Below are positions 1 through 9,669 of a stretch of DNA of 17,795 bases, one piece after another. The stretch is taken from contig DATKOF010000027.1 of the NCBI GenBank assembly GCA_035524795.1, positions 1 to 17,795 of the forward strand, in the 5' to 3' direction. The translations under genes were made by a program, and so were the position numbers. Below the pieces are notes generated by a model. The model was not told the origin of the DNA and ran no database searches. It saw only the letters and a list, made by a program, of their open reading frames with translations. Each line of letters starts with the position of its first letter. Position 1 is the first letter of the stretch. This DNA is from DATKOF01 sp035524795. Lineage in GTDB: Bacteria; Pseudomonadota; Gammaproteobacteria; Burkholderiales; SG8-41.

Positions 1-3004
<3,004 letters not shown>

Positions 3005-3014
3005 AAAAATCCAT

Positions 3015-3142
3015 AACCACAGATAAACACAGATAGACACTGATCAAAAGCTGCATGGTTTTATCCGCGTTCATCTGCGTTCATCTGCGTTCATCTGCGT
3101 TCATCTGCGTTCATCTGCGTTCATCTGCGTTCATCTGTGGTT
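3015..3142. repeat. 10-bp tandem repeat array with inverted flanking copies, between carA and carB
   Basis: Six exact copies of tcatctgcgt lie at 3071-3130 (minus-strand unit GAACGCAGAT, phase-shifted), flanked by degenerate copies at 3061-3070 and 3131-3140. Three degenerate copies in the opposite orientation lie at 3015-3044 (aaccacagat, aaacacagat, agacactgat). The outermost units are perfect 10-bp inverted repeats: AACCACAGAT at 3015-3024 against ATCTGTGGTT at 3133-3142. On the carAB transcript three consecutive units per arm could pair with G-U wobbles and two mismatches. The array overlaps the end of carA and ends 10 bp before carB. Confidence 0.95.
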
Positions 3143-4286
3143 GCATTTTCTGTTTTTCCATCAATCCGACAAAACGGTCGAATAGATAATCCATGTCGTG
3201 CGGTCCAGGACTGGCCTCGGGATGCCCCTGGAAGCAGAACGCGGGACGATCGGTCAGCGCGAATCCCTGCAGCGAGCCGTCGAAAAGAGAAACATGCGTG
3301 ACGCGCGCGTTCGCCGGCAGCGTCTGCGCATCGACCGCGAAGCCGTGGTTCTGGCTGGTGATCATCACACGCCCGCTGTCGAGATCCTGCACCGGATGGT
3401 TGGCGCCATGATGGCCGAATTTCATCTTCATCGTCTTCGCGCCGCTGGCGAGCCCCAGCAACTGGTGGCCGAGGCAGATGCCGAAGGTCGGGATGCCGGC
3501 CGCGACCAGCTCGCGGATCGCGCGGATCGCGTAGTCACATGGCTCGGGATCGCCGGGACCATTCGACAGGAAAATTCCGTCGGGCTTGTGCGCCAGCGCG
3601 TCCCGCGCCGTCGCCTGCGCCGGCAGCACGGTGATCCGGCAGCCGCGCGCCGCGAGCTTGCGCAGGATGTTGCGCTTGACGCCGTAATCGAACGCGACGA
3701 CATGATGCCCGGGAGTTTCCTGCCGTCCGTAGCCCTGCCCCAGCGTCCACGTCGTTTCGTTCCACGTACAGGAGGATGCAACGCTGACCGTTTTTGCCAG
3801 ATCCATGCCGGCCAGCCCCGGAAATTCACGCGCCGCCTGCAGCGCGGCCGCCTCGTCATCCGCCGTCAAATGAGCGCCCGCGATCAGACAGCCGTCCTGC
3901 GCGCCCTTCTCGCGCAGGATGCGCGTCAGCTTGCGCGTATCGATATCGGCGATCGCGACCACGTTCTGCGCGCGCAGATACGACGACAGGTCCTGGCTCT
4001 TGCGCCAGTTGCTGGCCAGCAGCGGCAGATCGCGGATCACCAGTCCCGCCGCATAGACTCTGTCCGACTCGACATCTTCGGCGTTGGCGCCGGTGTTGCC
4101 GATGTGCGGATAGGTCAGCGTGACGATCTGGCGGCAGTACGACGGATCGGTCAGGATTTCCTGGTAACCGGTGATCGCGGTGTTGAATACGACTTCCCCG
4201 ACCGCGCTGCCGGCGGCGCCGATCGAAGTGCCGCGGAACAGCGTCCCATCTTTGAGTACGAGGATGGCGGGCGCGCGCGACGACAC
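3111..4286 (-). CDS. carA: Carbamoyl-phosphate synthase small subunit (glutamine amidotransferase)
   Basis: CarA hydrolyses glutamine and channels ammonia to CarB. The 391-residue protein has the N-terminal CPSase small-chain domain (about 1-150, with VGEVVFNTAITGYQEILTDP) and a C-terminal class I glutaminase domain (about 195-375). The nucleophile C271 sits in FGICLGHQ, and the other triad members are H355 and E357 in FQGHPEASPGPHD. The start is GTG at 4286; AGGAG (4293-4297) lies 6 nt upstream and supports it. The last nine residues (from P383) and the TGA stop are encoded by the 10-bp repeat, so the natural end was probably near MEKQK. A strong promoter lies just upstream, in the gap after dapB. 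Confidence 0.98.
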   Translation of the reverse strand: MSSRAPAILVLKDGTLFRGTSIGAAGSAVGEVVFNTAITGYQEILTDPSYCRQIVTLTYPHIGNTGANAEDVESDRVYAAGLVIRDLPLLASNWRKSQDLSSYLRAQNVVAIADIDTRKLTRILREKGAQDGCLIAGAHLTADDEAAALQAAREFPGLAGMDLAKTVSVASSCTWNETTWTLGQGYGRQETPGHHVVAFDYGVKRNILRKLAARGCRITVLPAQATARDALAHKPDGIFLSNGPGDPEPCDYAIRAIRELVAAGIPTFGICLGHQLLGLASGAKTMKMKFGHHGANHPVQDLDSGRVMITSQNHGFAVDAQTLPANARVTHVSLFDGSLQGFALTDRPAFCFQGHPEASPGPHDMDYLFDRFVGLMEKQKMQPQMNADERR

Positions 4287-4318
4287 GATAAGCTCCTGAT
4301 TTCAGAATTGGATGCGGA

Positions 4319-4348
4319 AAGCGGGACGGGTTTGAGCCCCTCCCGCTT
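4319..4348 (-). promoter_or_regulatory. Hairpin in the carA leader
   Basis: On the minus strand AAGCGGGA (4348-4341) and TCCCGCTT (4326-4319) form a perfect 8-bp stem around a 14-nt loop that contains a further GGG/CCC pairing. It lies 22 nt upstream of the carA Shine-Dalgarno. There is no T-run after it, so it is not a classical terminator. The same AAGCGG segment can pair with CCGCTT at 4358-4353 across a 4-nt loop; that arm overlaps the predicted transcription start. Confidence 0.5.
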
Positions 4349-4360
4349 CTTGAAGCGGAA

Positions 4361-4389
4361 ATTATACGCGAAAGGGTCGGCACCCTCAA
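4361..4389 (-). promoter_or_regulatory. Sigma70-type promoter of carAB
   Basis: On the minus strand TTGAGG (4389-4384) is followed after exactly 17 nt by a perfect TATAAT (4366-4361). A start near 4354 gives a leader of roughly 70 nt before the carA GTG. It lies in the 139-nt gap between the dapB stop and carA, so carAB can be transcribed separately from bamE-dapB. Confidence 0.75.
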
Positions 4390-4425
4390 CGCAGCGCAAC
4401 GATGAAACCGTCAAACGCGCTCGGC

Positions 4426-5232
4426 TCAGCGCAGGCCGAGCACGTCCTGCATATCGAACAGTCCGGATTTCTTGTCTGCCAGAAAGCGGACAGCGCGCAG
4501 CGCCCCCTGCGCGTACGTCGCGCGGCTTCCCGAGCGCACCGTCAGTTCGACGCGCTCGCCGGGGCCGGCGAACATCACGGTGTGCTCGCCGACGATGTCG
4601 CCGCCGCGCACCGCGCTGAAGCCGATGGTCGCAGTCTTGCGCTCGCCGGTCACGCCTTCGCGTCCATAAACGGCGGCGCTCTCGAGGTCGCGGCCGAGCG
4701 CGGCGGCGACGATCTCGCCGAGATGCAGCGCGGTACCCGAAGGCGCATCCACTTTGTGCCGGTGGTGCGCTTCGATGATCTCGACGTCATAGCCGTCGCC
4801 CAGCACGCGCGCCGCGATATCGGCCAGCCTGAACACAAGATTGGTGCCGACGCTCATGTTGGGCGCGAACACGATCGCGATGTCGCGTGCGGCGTCGGCA
4901 ATGGTTTTTTTCTGCGCGTCGCTGAAGCCGGTGGTGCCGATCACCATCTTGACGCCGCGCCTGCGGCACGCGGCAAGGTGGCCGAGCGTGCCGTCGGGAC
5001 GCGTGAAATCGATCAGCACGTCGCTTTTGGCGATGCCGGCCTCGACATCGTCGCTGACGACGACACCGGAGGGCGCGCCCGCCAGTTCGCCGGTATTCTT
5101 GCCCAACTGCGGATTGCCGGGCTGTTCGAGCGCCGCGGCGAGTTTTGCATCGCCGCTCGCCAGCACCGCTTCCAGCAGCGCGCGTCCCATGCGTCCCGCG
5201 CTGCCGGCCACCGCGATGTTCAATTTCGGCAT
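4426..5232 (-). CDS. dapB: 4-hydroxy-tetrahydrodipicolinate reductase
   Basis: DapB reduces 4-hydroxy-tetrahydrodipicolinate with NAD(P)H in the diaminopimelate/lysine pathway. The 268-residue length is normal for the family. The N-terminal Rossmann fold shows AGSAGRMG at 9-16, followed by DFTRPD at 75-80 and GTTGF at 99-103. The substrate-binding and catalytic segment EAHHRHKVDAPSGTAL spans 154-169; by comparison with the E. coli enzyme H156 and K160 are the catalytic His and Lys. ATG at 5232 gives the usual N-terminus (MPKLNIAVAG). It starts 3 nt after the bamE stop without a good Shine-Dalgarno, which suggests cotranscription and translational coupling with bamE. Confidence 0.98.
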   Translation of the reverse strand: MPKLNIAVAGSAGRMGRALLEAVLASGDAKLAAALEQPGNPQLGKNTGELAGAPSGVVVSDDVEAGIAKSDVLIDFTRPDGTLGHLAACRRRGVKMVIGTTGFSDAQKKTIADAARDIAIVFAPNMSVGTNLVFRLADIAARVLGDGYDVEIIEAHHRHKVDAPSGTALHLGEIVAAALGRDLESAAVYGREGVTGERKTATIGFSAVRGGDIVGEHTVMFAGPGERVELTVRSGSRATYAQGALRAVRFLADKKSGLFDMQDVLGLR

Positions 5233-5235
5233 CCG

Positions 5236-6018
5236 CTACAGCCCGATTTTGTCGAGCATCCTGCCGAAGAAGCCGCGCTGCTTCGGTTTCTGGCTGTCGC
5301 CGGTCTTGGTAGCGTCCGCTTCGGCGGTGGGCTTGTCGGTCGTGGCCGCGGCATTGGTCGCCGTTCCGCCTGCGGGCAAAGCCGCAGCCGGCGTTTGAGC
5401 AGCATCGGGTGTCACTGCGGCCGGAGATACGGCAGTCGCCGGCTGCGTTGCCGCAGGCGCGGTGGCTTCGACGGCAGCGGGTTGTGCCGGCGCCGTCGTG
5501 GCAGCCGCAGCAGGAGCGGTGACGCCGGTTGCCTGCGGTTGGGATTGCGCCGGCGCGGCAGCGTCAGTCGCCGCGGGCGGCGCCGGTGTCATTGCAGCCG
5601 GAGTCGCGGCCGGCGCCGGAGTGCCCACAGTTGCCGGCGTTTCCGCAGCGCTGTCCGCCGGCGGCAATGTGTCCTGTATTTCGATGTCGCCTTCCAGCCG
5701 AGCCAGTTTGCCGTCGGCGAAAACCACGGTCAGCCGGTGACGCTCGGTGACCTTGTGCCCCTTTTCATACGTATAGACGTAGTCCCAGCGGTCGGGGTGA
5801 AACGGATCCATCACCAGCGGCGAACCCATCACATAGCGCACCTGCGGTTGCGTCATGCCCTGGTGCAGTTTGGCGACCATCTCCTGCGTCACGACGTTGC
5901 CCTGCTGCAAATCGATTTTGTAGGTGAGCGGAGCCACGGTTTTTTCGACGCTGGGCGTGTGCCCGCAGGCCGTCAGCAACGACACGAAAGACATTACGAT
6001 AACGATGGTTTTTTTCAT
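5236..6018 (-). CDS. bamE: Outer membrane protein assembly factor BamE (SmpA/OmlA lipoprotein) with long low-complexity tail
   Basis: BamE is a lipoprotein of the BAM complex that inserts beta-barrel proteins into the outer membrane. ATG at 6018 gives a typical lipoprotein signal, MKKTIVIVMSFVSLLTAC, with lipobox LTAC and lipidated C18. The BamE domain covers about 33-115 with LHQGMTQPQVRYVMGSP and DPFHPDRWDYVY. After it comes an Ala/Pro/Thr-rich stretch (about 118-245) and a basic-amphipathic end (KQRGFFGRMLDKIGL). At 260 residues it is more than twice the E. coli length (about 113). The reading frame stays open upstream to 6231, but that extension would abolish the signal peptide and cover the fur promoter. 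It is divergent from fur, as known for omlA-fur in Pseudomonas. Confidence 0.93.
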   Translation of the reverse strand: MKKTIVIVMSFVSLLTACGHTPSVEKTVAPLTYKIDLQQGNVVTQEMVAKLHQGMTQPQVRYVMGSPLVMDPFHPDRWDYVYTYEKGHKVTERHRLTVVFADGKLARLEGDIEIQDTLPPADSAAETPATVGTPAPAATPAAMTPAPPAATDAAAPAQSQPQATGVTAPAAAATTAPAQPAAVEATAPAATQPATAVSPAAVTPDAAQTPAAALPAGGTATNAAATTDKPTAEADATKTGDSQKPKQRGFFGRMLDKIGL

Positions 6019-6059
6019 GGTAGCGATGAATGGCCACCCTAGAATCGCTCTGCGCGAGG

Positions 6060-6088
6060 TAGGCAAGCCGGCAAAAAAACAATATGAT
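6060..6088 (+). promoter_or_regulatory. Candidate fur promoter
   Basis: TAGGCA (6060-6065) and TATGAT (6083-6088) are 17 nt apart in the bamE-fur gap. The -10 matches the consensus at 5 of 6 positions and the -35 at 4 of 6. A weaker alternative is TAGAAT at 6040-6045, which has no good -35. I found no convincing Fur box. Confidence 0.4.
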
Positions 6089-6149
6089 AGCGCAGACTCG
6101 TTGTGCGGGTCATGATCTGCAGCAAAGACCCGCCATCCACTTGCCATGA
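6084..6149 (+). other. Possible 21-codon upstream reading frame overlapping the fur start
   Basis: An ATG at 6084 opens 21 codons (starting MIAQTRCAGH) whose TGA (6147-6149) overlaps the fur ATG in an ATGA junction. This resembles the coupled uof-fur arrangement of E. coli. Against it, there is no Shine-Dalgarno, and the ATG falls inside the best -10 candidate for fur, so it would be translated only from a promoter further upstream. Confidence 0.2.
6105..6133 (+). promoter_or_regulatory. Hairpin in the fur 5' untranslated region
   Basis: GCGGGTC (6105-6111) and GACCCGC (6127-6133) form a perfect 7-bp stem with a 15-nt loop. It ends 12 nt before the fur ATG, in a leader that has no Shine-Dalgarno, so it could affect ribosome loading. 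The function is inferred only from position. Confidence 0.4.
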
Positions 6150-6577
6150 GCTCGCCCACCGACCTGAAAACCATCGGCCTGAAAGCCACGCTGCCGCGGC
6201 TGCGCATCCTCGAACTGTTCGAAAAAAGCAAGGTGCGGCACCTGTCGGCGGAGGACGTCTACAAACTGCTGCTGAAGGAAGGCACCGATACCGGGCTGGC
6301 GACGGTTTACCGCGTGCTGACCCAGTTCGAGCAGGCTGGCCTGCTGATGCGCCATCATTTCGAAACCGGAAAGGCGGTGTTCGAACTCAACCAGGGCGCA
6401 CATCATGACCATCTGGTGTGCATGCAGTGCGGGCGGGTCGAGGAATTCTACGATCCGGAAATCGAGAAACGCCAGACCAAAGTCGCGGAGGAGCGCGGCT
6501 TCAGGATTCACGAGCATTCGCTGCACATCTACGCCGACTGCATCAAGCGCAACTGCCCCTACAAAAACCAGAGCTGA
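6146..6577 (+). CDS. fur: Ferric uptake regulator Fur
   Basis: Fur is a dimeric Fe(II)-sensing repressor of iron uptake genes. The 143 residues are full length. The N-terminal winged helix includes TGLATVYRVLTQFEQAGLL (49-67), with Y55 and R56 as in E. coli Fur. Metal sites are visible as HHDHLVC (86-92), the CMQC pair C92/C95 and a second cysteine pair C132/C137. The ATG at 6146 gives the N-terminus expected for the group (MSSPTDLKTIGLKAT). It is divergent from bamE and is followed by a probable terminator. The region before the start lacks a clear Shine-Dalgarno. Confidence 0.98.
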   Translation: MSSPTDLKTIGLKATLPRLRILELFEKSKVRHLSAEDVYKLLLKEGTDTGLATVYRVLTQFEQAGLLMRHHFETGKAVFELNQGAHHDHLVCMQCGRVEEFYDPEIEKRQTKVAEERGFRIHEHSLHIYADCIKRNCPYKNQS

Positions 6578-6592
6578 ACGTTTGCGGGCGGC

Positions 6593-6622
6593 CAGCAGCG
6601 CATTTTTACGGCTGCTGTTTTT
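6593..6622 (+). terminator. Probable intrinsic terminator of fur
   Basis: CAGCAGC (6593-6599) and GCTGCTG (6611-6617) form a perfect 7-bp stem with an 11-nt loop, followed directly by five T (6618-6622). It begins 15 nt after the fur stop and overlaps the last codons of the convergent DUF2950 gene. On the opposite strand there is no T-run, so it works in the fur direction only. Confidence 0.5.
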
Positions 6623-7562
6623 CCCAGCCGCTGTCGGGATCGAACAGCGTCATCTTCAAAACGGCAGCGGCGGTGTCCTTGCCCAGATTTTTCTGATAGA
6701 CGGCGCCGTCGTAATTGACGATGAAGCTCATCACTCCCGACGCTCCGTAGCGCGCCGGATAGGCGATCACCGCGAAACCGCCGATCATCTTCCCCTTCAC
6801 CATGTAGTCGTAGGCGCCGCCCTGCGCCTCATCGCCCTGCGCGGTAAGCATCTTGTAGTAATACCCGTGATACGGCGCGGACGGCCGGTTCAGGCGCTGG
6901 TTCTCGTCCTGCGCCGCGGCGGCCACCAGCGGACCGAGCGGGCTCGACGGCTCGCCCGGCCGGGATTCCCAGTACAGACCGTCGCGCTGGCCGGGCGCGC
7001 TGATGAATTTCGGCGCGTATCTGAGAACGCCGTCGCCGTCCCAGTCGTGCGCCGCGTATTCGCGTTCGGCGTCCACGATCGCCAGGCACACCTGGATCGC
7101 CGCCAGCTCATTGCGGCCGATGCGGCGGCTCAGGATTTCTTCCCTGCCCTGCTGCGCGTCGAAACGCCAGCGGCCGCCGCTTTTCACCAGCGGAATCGGC
7201 ATCGGCCATTCGTCCTTGCCGATGATCAGCACCACCTTATTGCCGTTCTCCTGCGTCAATTTGTGCGCCTCGTCGTACACCCGGAGGAATTTGTCGCGGT
7301 CCTCCTGATCGGCGGCGGGATCGCCGGAATTGATCAGCTTGCCGCTGTGCGGTCCCAAAATTCCGTGCAGAGCGGCGAGGTCGTTGGCTTTCACGGCCTG
7401 CACCAATGCAGTTACTGCCGCCTCCGGCGAATCAAAACTTTTCTGAATGACGTCGGCGGCAATGGCTCCCGACGCTGCAACGCACAGCGCGGTGGCGCAC
7501 GCGATCCCGCGCAGCATACGCCGCCAGCTGCACCACATCGCCATATGGGTCGCTGTGCTCAT
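6606..7562 (-). CDS. Exported DUF2950 family protein
   Basis: I recognise this as DUF2950, a family of unknown function usually found beside DUF3300, as here. The 318 residues start with a basic and hydrophobic export signal ending near SGAIA-AD (about 36/37), so the protein is probably periplasmic. Visible features are DWDGDG at 173-178, which resembles a calcium-loop pattern but is not proof of metal binding, and the segment PYHGYYYKMLTAQG at 230-243, typical of the family. Earlier and later starts are possible (M7, M9, M16), but ATG at 7562 has AAGGGA upstream. It begins 3 nt after the DUF3300 stop, so the two are surely cotranscribed. Confidence 0.9.
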   Translation of the reverse strand: MSTATHMAMWCSWRRMLRGIACATALCVAASGAIAADVIQKSFDSPEAAVTALVQAVKANDLAALHGILGPHSGKLINSGDPAADQEDRDKFLRVYDEAHKLTQENGNKVVLIIGKDEWPMPIPLVKSGGRWRFDAQQGREEILSRRIGRNELAAIQVCLAIVDAEREYAAHDWDGDGVLRYAPKFISAPGQRDGLYWESRPGEPSSPLGPLVAAAAQDENQRLNRPSAPYHGYYYKMLTAQGDEAQGGAYDYMVKGKMIGGFAVIAYPARYGASGVMSFIVNYDGAVYQKNLGKDTAAAVLKMTLFDPDSGWEKQQP

Positions 7563-7565
7563 GAT

Positions 7566-8804
7566 TTAACGTCCCTTCCCGCTGCCGCCGTGAATATTGC
7601 CCCCGCCGCCGCGAAAACCGCCGCTTGGGGCGGACGGCGGAGCACTGCGGGGAGCTTCCATCGTCCTGAAGCTCGCATGTCCGCGCTCGCTCGCGCCGCG
7701 CGTTTCGGCTCCCGGGCCGATGCCTTCGAATGCATGCGGCTCGCGCACCGCCGGCGCTGTCCGTGGCGTGACATGTCCGACCGGTGCCGTGCCCGGAACA
7801 ACGACAGCGGCGCGTGGAACGCTGCTTGGCGCCGCCACATTAGGCATATTGACTGACGGCGCGCTGCCGCGCGCGCCAGGAACCGTACCGCGACCACGAA
7901 AATCGCTGCGCATTTCCGGCGCGCCGGCGCCGGCGCGAAACCGCTGCCGCAGAGCTGGATCCCGGTAGAAAATCCCCCGGCGGTGAAACGGGTCGTGCTG
8001 CCACGCGCCCGGCGCCATGTTCGGCGGACGATGATGCGCATTCGCTGGCGCGTAGTAATAATTATTGACGCGCACCACATCGACGCTGTGGCGGCCCCAG
8101 TCGAACGCGCCGAAAAAGAAGCCATTGGAAATCGCGATCCCGATGCCCCATGCAAATCCCGCGGACCCGACGTAATAGCCCGGAAACGGCGGCCAGTAAT
8201 ACGGCGGCGCCGCCCACCACCATGCGCCGTAGATGACGTTGGGATCGTAGTATGGAACGTAGATCACTTCAGGGTTCGCGGGTTCGATCTCGATCGTCTG
8301 TCCTTCCGGTTCGACCTGCAACTGGTCGGTCGAGCGCAGATTGCCGGCGGCGTAGGCTTTCTGTCGCAGCTCCTGAACGGTGTCCATCACTTGCGGCTGC
8401 GCCGAGAGAAAAGCGTCGCCCAACTGTTCCGTCCAGCTCAGGTTCTGGTCCATCATCGCGAGAATCTGCGGAAACGCGACCAGCGACTTGACGCTCGGGT
8501 CCCAGCTCATCGACTCGACCGCCTGCACCGCCGCATCGCCCTGCAAACCGGGATTTTCGCCCGACCAACGTGCGGCCTCCACCACTTCCAGCGGATAAGT
8601 CGCGGCCATCAGAATCTGCGACAGCAGCGGATCCGGGTAGAGCGCGATCGGCGCCAGCAGCCGATCGAGATCCTGCTGGGTGAAAGTCGGGAGTGGGGGC
8701 GGCGGAGGCTGGTTCGGCGGCGGAATATTTTCCTGCGCGACGGCGGCGGAAATCGACCACAGCAATGCCAACCACGCCATGCACCGGATCAATGTTTTTG
8801 TCAT
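7566..8804 (-). CDS. Exported DUF3300 family protein
   Basis: The 412-residue protein has a signal peptide (about 1-23, ending SAAVA-QE), then a Pro-rich spacer (28-39). A DUF3300-type domain follows (about 41-235), with APIALYPDPLLSQILMAATYP near its start and IYVPYYDPNVIYG at 181-193. Residues 194-252 are very rich in Trp, Tyr and Phe with short hydrophobic stretches. The C-terminal 150 residues are low-complexity Ala/Pro/Arg/Gly ending in a Gly-rich tail. The family is envelope-associated with no established function. It is the first gene of a two-gene unit with DUF2950. ATG at 8804 gives a good signal peptide; the Shine-Dalgarno is weak. Confidence 0.9.
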   Translation of the reverse strand: MTKTLIRCMAWLALLWSISAAVAQENIPPPNQPPPPPLPTFTQQDLDRLLAPIALYPDPLLSQILMAATYPLEVVEAARWSGENPGLQGDAAVQAVESMSWDPSVKSLVAFPQILAMMDQNLSWTEQLGDAFLSAQPQVMDTVQELRQKAYAAGNLRSTDQLQVEPEGQTIEIEPANPEVIYVPYYDPNVIYGAWWWAAPPYYWPPFPGYYVGSAGFAWGIGIAISNGFFFGAFDWGRHSVDVVRVNNYYYAPANAHHRPPNMAPGAWQHDPFHRRGIFYRDPALRQRFRAGAGAPEMRSDFRGRGTVPGARGSAPSVNMPNVAAPSSVPRAAVVVPGTAPVGHVTPRTAPAVREPHAFEGIGPGAETRGASERGHASFRTMEAPRSAPPSAPSGGFRGGGGNIHGGSGKGR

Positions 8805-8830
8805 GATTGCTGCCGCTTACTCACTACGAC

Positions 8831-8858
8831 AGTATAGGCGGTTGCCGGTTCCTGTACC
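8831..8858 (-). promoter_or_regulatory. Weak candidate promoter for the DUF3300-DUF2950 unit
   Basis: On the minus strand TATACT (8836-8831) is a good -10 match 26 nt upstream of the DUF3300 ATG. The -35 is poor (GGTACA at 8858-8853, 16 nt spacing). Position favours it; sequence support is limited. Confidence 0.35.
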
Positions 8859-8879
8859 CGGAAGGGCATGGCACAAATA

Positions 8880-9347
8880 TTATCCTTCCACATCTTCATT
8901 GGTTGCCCGCAACGCCCCCGAATTCACCGCGGCGATCAGCTCCTTCGCCTCGCGTGCGCGTTCCTGCGGCACCTGCAGGCGCGCGCCGCCGATCGGCTGC
9001 GACAGCGACGGATAGAGTTGGCTCATCCCACCGTCGACGACGAACGCCGGAATGCCCTCCGCTTCCAGCCGCGCGCACAGGATTTCCATCTGCGATGTTG
9101 ACCACGAACGCGCGACGGTGGCGAAAGCCACCGGCTCGCCGTTGTCCAGCGCTTTGACTTCCTCCTCTTTCTCCCCGACTGCCGATGGCGGCAGATGGGG
9201 AATGTTCCGGCGCGTCAATTCGCGGTCGGCGACTTCGATCGCGAGCGGAATCAGCGTGCGGGAGTTATAGACTTCGAGCAGATAGTCGTCCGTCAGGCCG
9301 CCGAAATACTCGACGAGAGATTCGCACGAAGGCCCAGATGCTTCCAT
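8880..9347 (-). CDS. DUF2007-type putative signal-transducing protein
   Basis: The 155-residue protein is soluble, with no signal peptide or membrane segment. Residues 74-145 (AFATVARSWSTSQMEILCARLEAEGIPAFV, then GARLQVPQERAREAKELI; split here) fit the DUF2007 pattern of a small ferredoxin-like fold that follows a beta-alpha-beta course. The N-terminal 70 residues, with YLLEVYNSRTLIPLAIEVAD, are an extra segment I do not recognise. Its biochemical role is unknown. ATG at 9347 is the only convincing start. It is followed by DUF3300 on the same strand after a 75-nt gap that holds a candidate promoter, so cotranscription is uncertain. Confidence 0.75.
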   Translation of the reverse strand: MEASGPSCESLVEYFGGLTDDYLLEVYNSRTLIPLAIEVADRELTRRNIPHLPPSAVGEKEEEVKALDNGEPVAFATVARSWSTSQMEILCARLEAEGIPAFVVDGGMSQLYPSLSQPIGGARLQVPQERAREAKELIAAVNSGALRATNEDVEG

Positions 9348-9438
9348 ACACTTAATGATCCCGATCCAATTTCAATACTCGCTTTTCGAATTCGGCGGCG
9401 TTATTCGAGTCTGGCCCGTTTATCTACGCGCTTGTTAG

Positions 9439-9669
9439 TCATGGCTGTATTTGCACACACGATAACGCCAGCAAACCAGCCACCGCACCAACTACAAACA
9501 GAACAAGAGAAACGGTATCCCAAGTTTGGCTGCGCCAAAATAAGCCGGTGAAATCCGGCTCTTGATCACCTTTCTTTGCCGCATCCCGGCGTTTTATTTC
9601 TCTGTGTTTTGCGAGAAGCAAACTAGACCCGACCACAACAAGCCCACCCACAAAGATTAACACCGGCAC
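9439..9669 (-). CDS. Small membrane protein, probably the 3' part of a frameshifted gene
   Basis: The open frame from GTG at 9669 gives 76 residues with two hydrophobic helices (about 2-20 and 53-73) separated by a charged loop (KHREIKRRDAAKKGDQEPD). I do not recognise a family. The frame stays open upstream to 9750 and continues to encode plausible membrane-protein sequence (IGALLAVASSL) without an ATG, so the GTG start is probably not the original one. Base composition here is lower in GC than in the flanks. It lies downstream of recN on the same strand. Confidence 0.45.
   Translation of the reverse strand: MPVLIFVGGLVVVGSSLLLAKHREIKRRDAAKKGDQEPDFTGLFWRSQTWDTVSLVLFVVGAVAGLLALSCVQIQP

Noticed and set aside
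3015..3142. CRISPR array at the carA-carB junction
   Set aside because: The units are 10 bp and directly abutting with no spacers, so this is a simple tandem repeat.
4402..6042. A 546-codon plus-strand frame opposite dapB and bamE
   Set aside because: The minus-strand genes here are unmistakable (dapB and bamE motifs), and this frame is a repetitive Arg/Gly/Ser shadow of the bamE low-complexity tail.
6060..6145. Fur box for autoregulation in the bamE-fur gap
   Set aside because: Only loose AT-rich similarity near 6080-6090; no 19-bp dyad resembling the Fur consensus.
6019..6231. N-terminal extension of bamE by 71 codons
   Set aside because: It would bury the lipoprotein signal and overlap the fur promoter and start; the internal ATG at 6018 gives a perfect lipobox.
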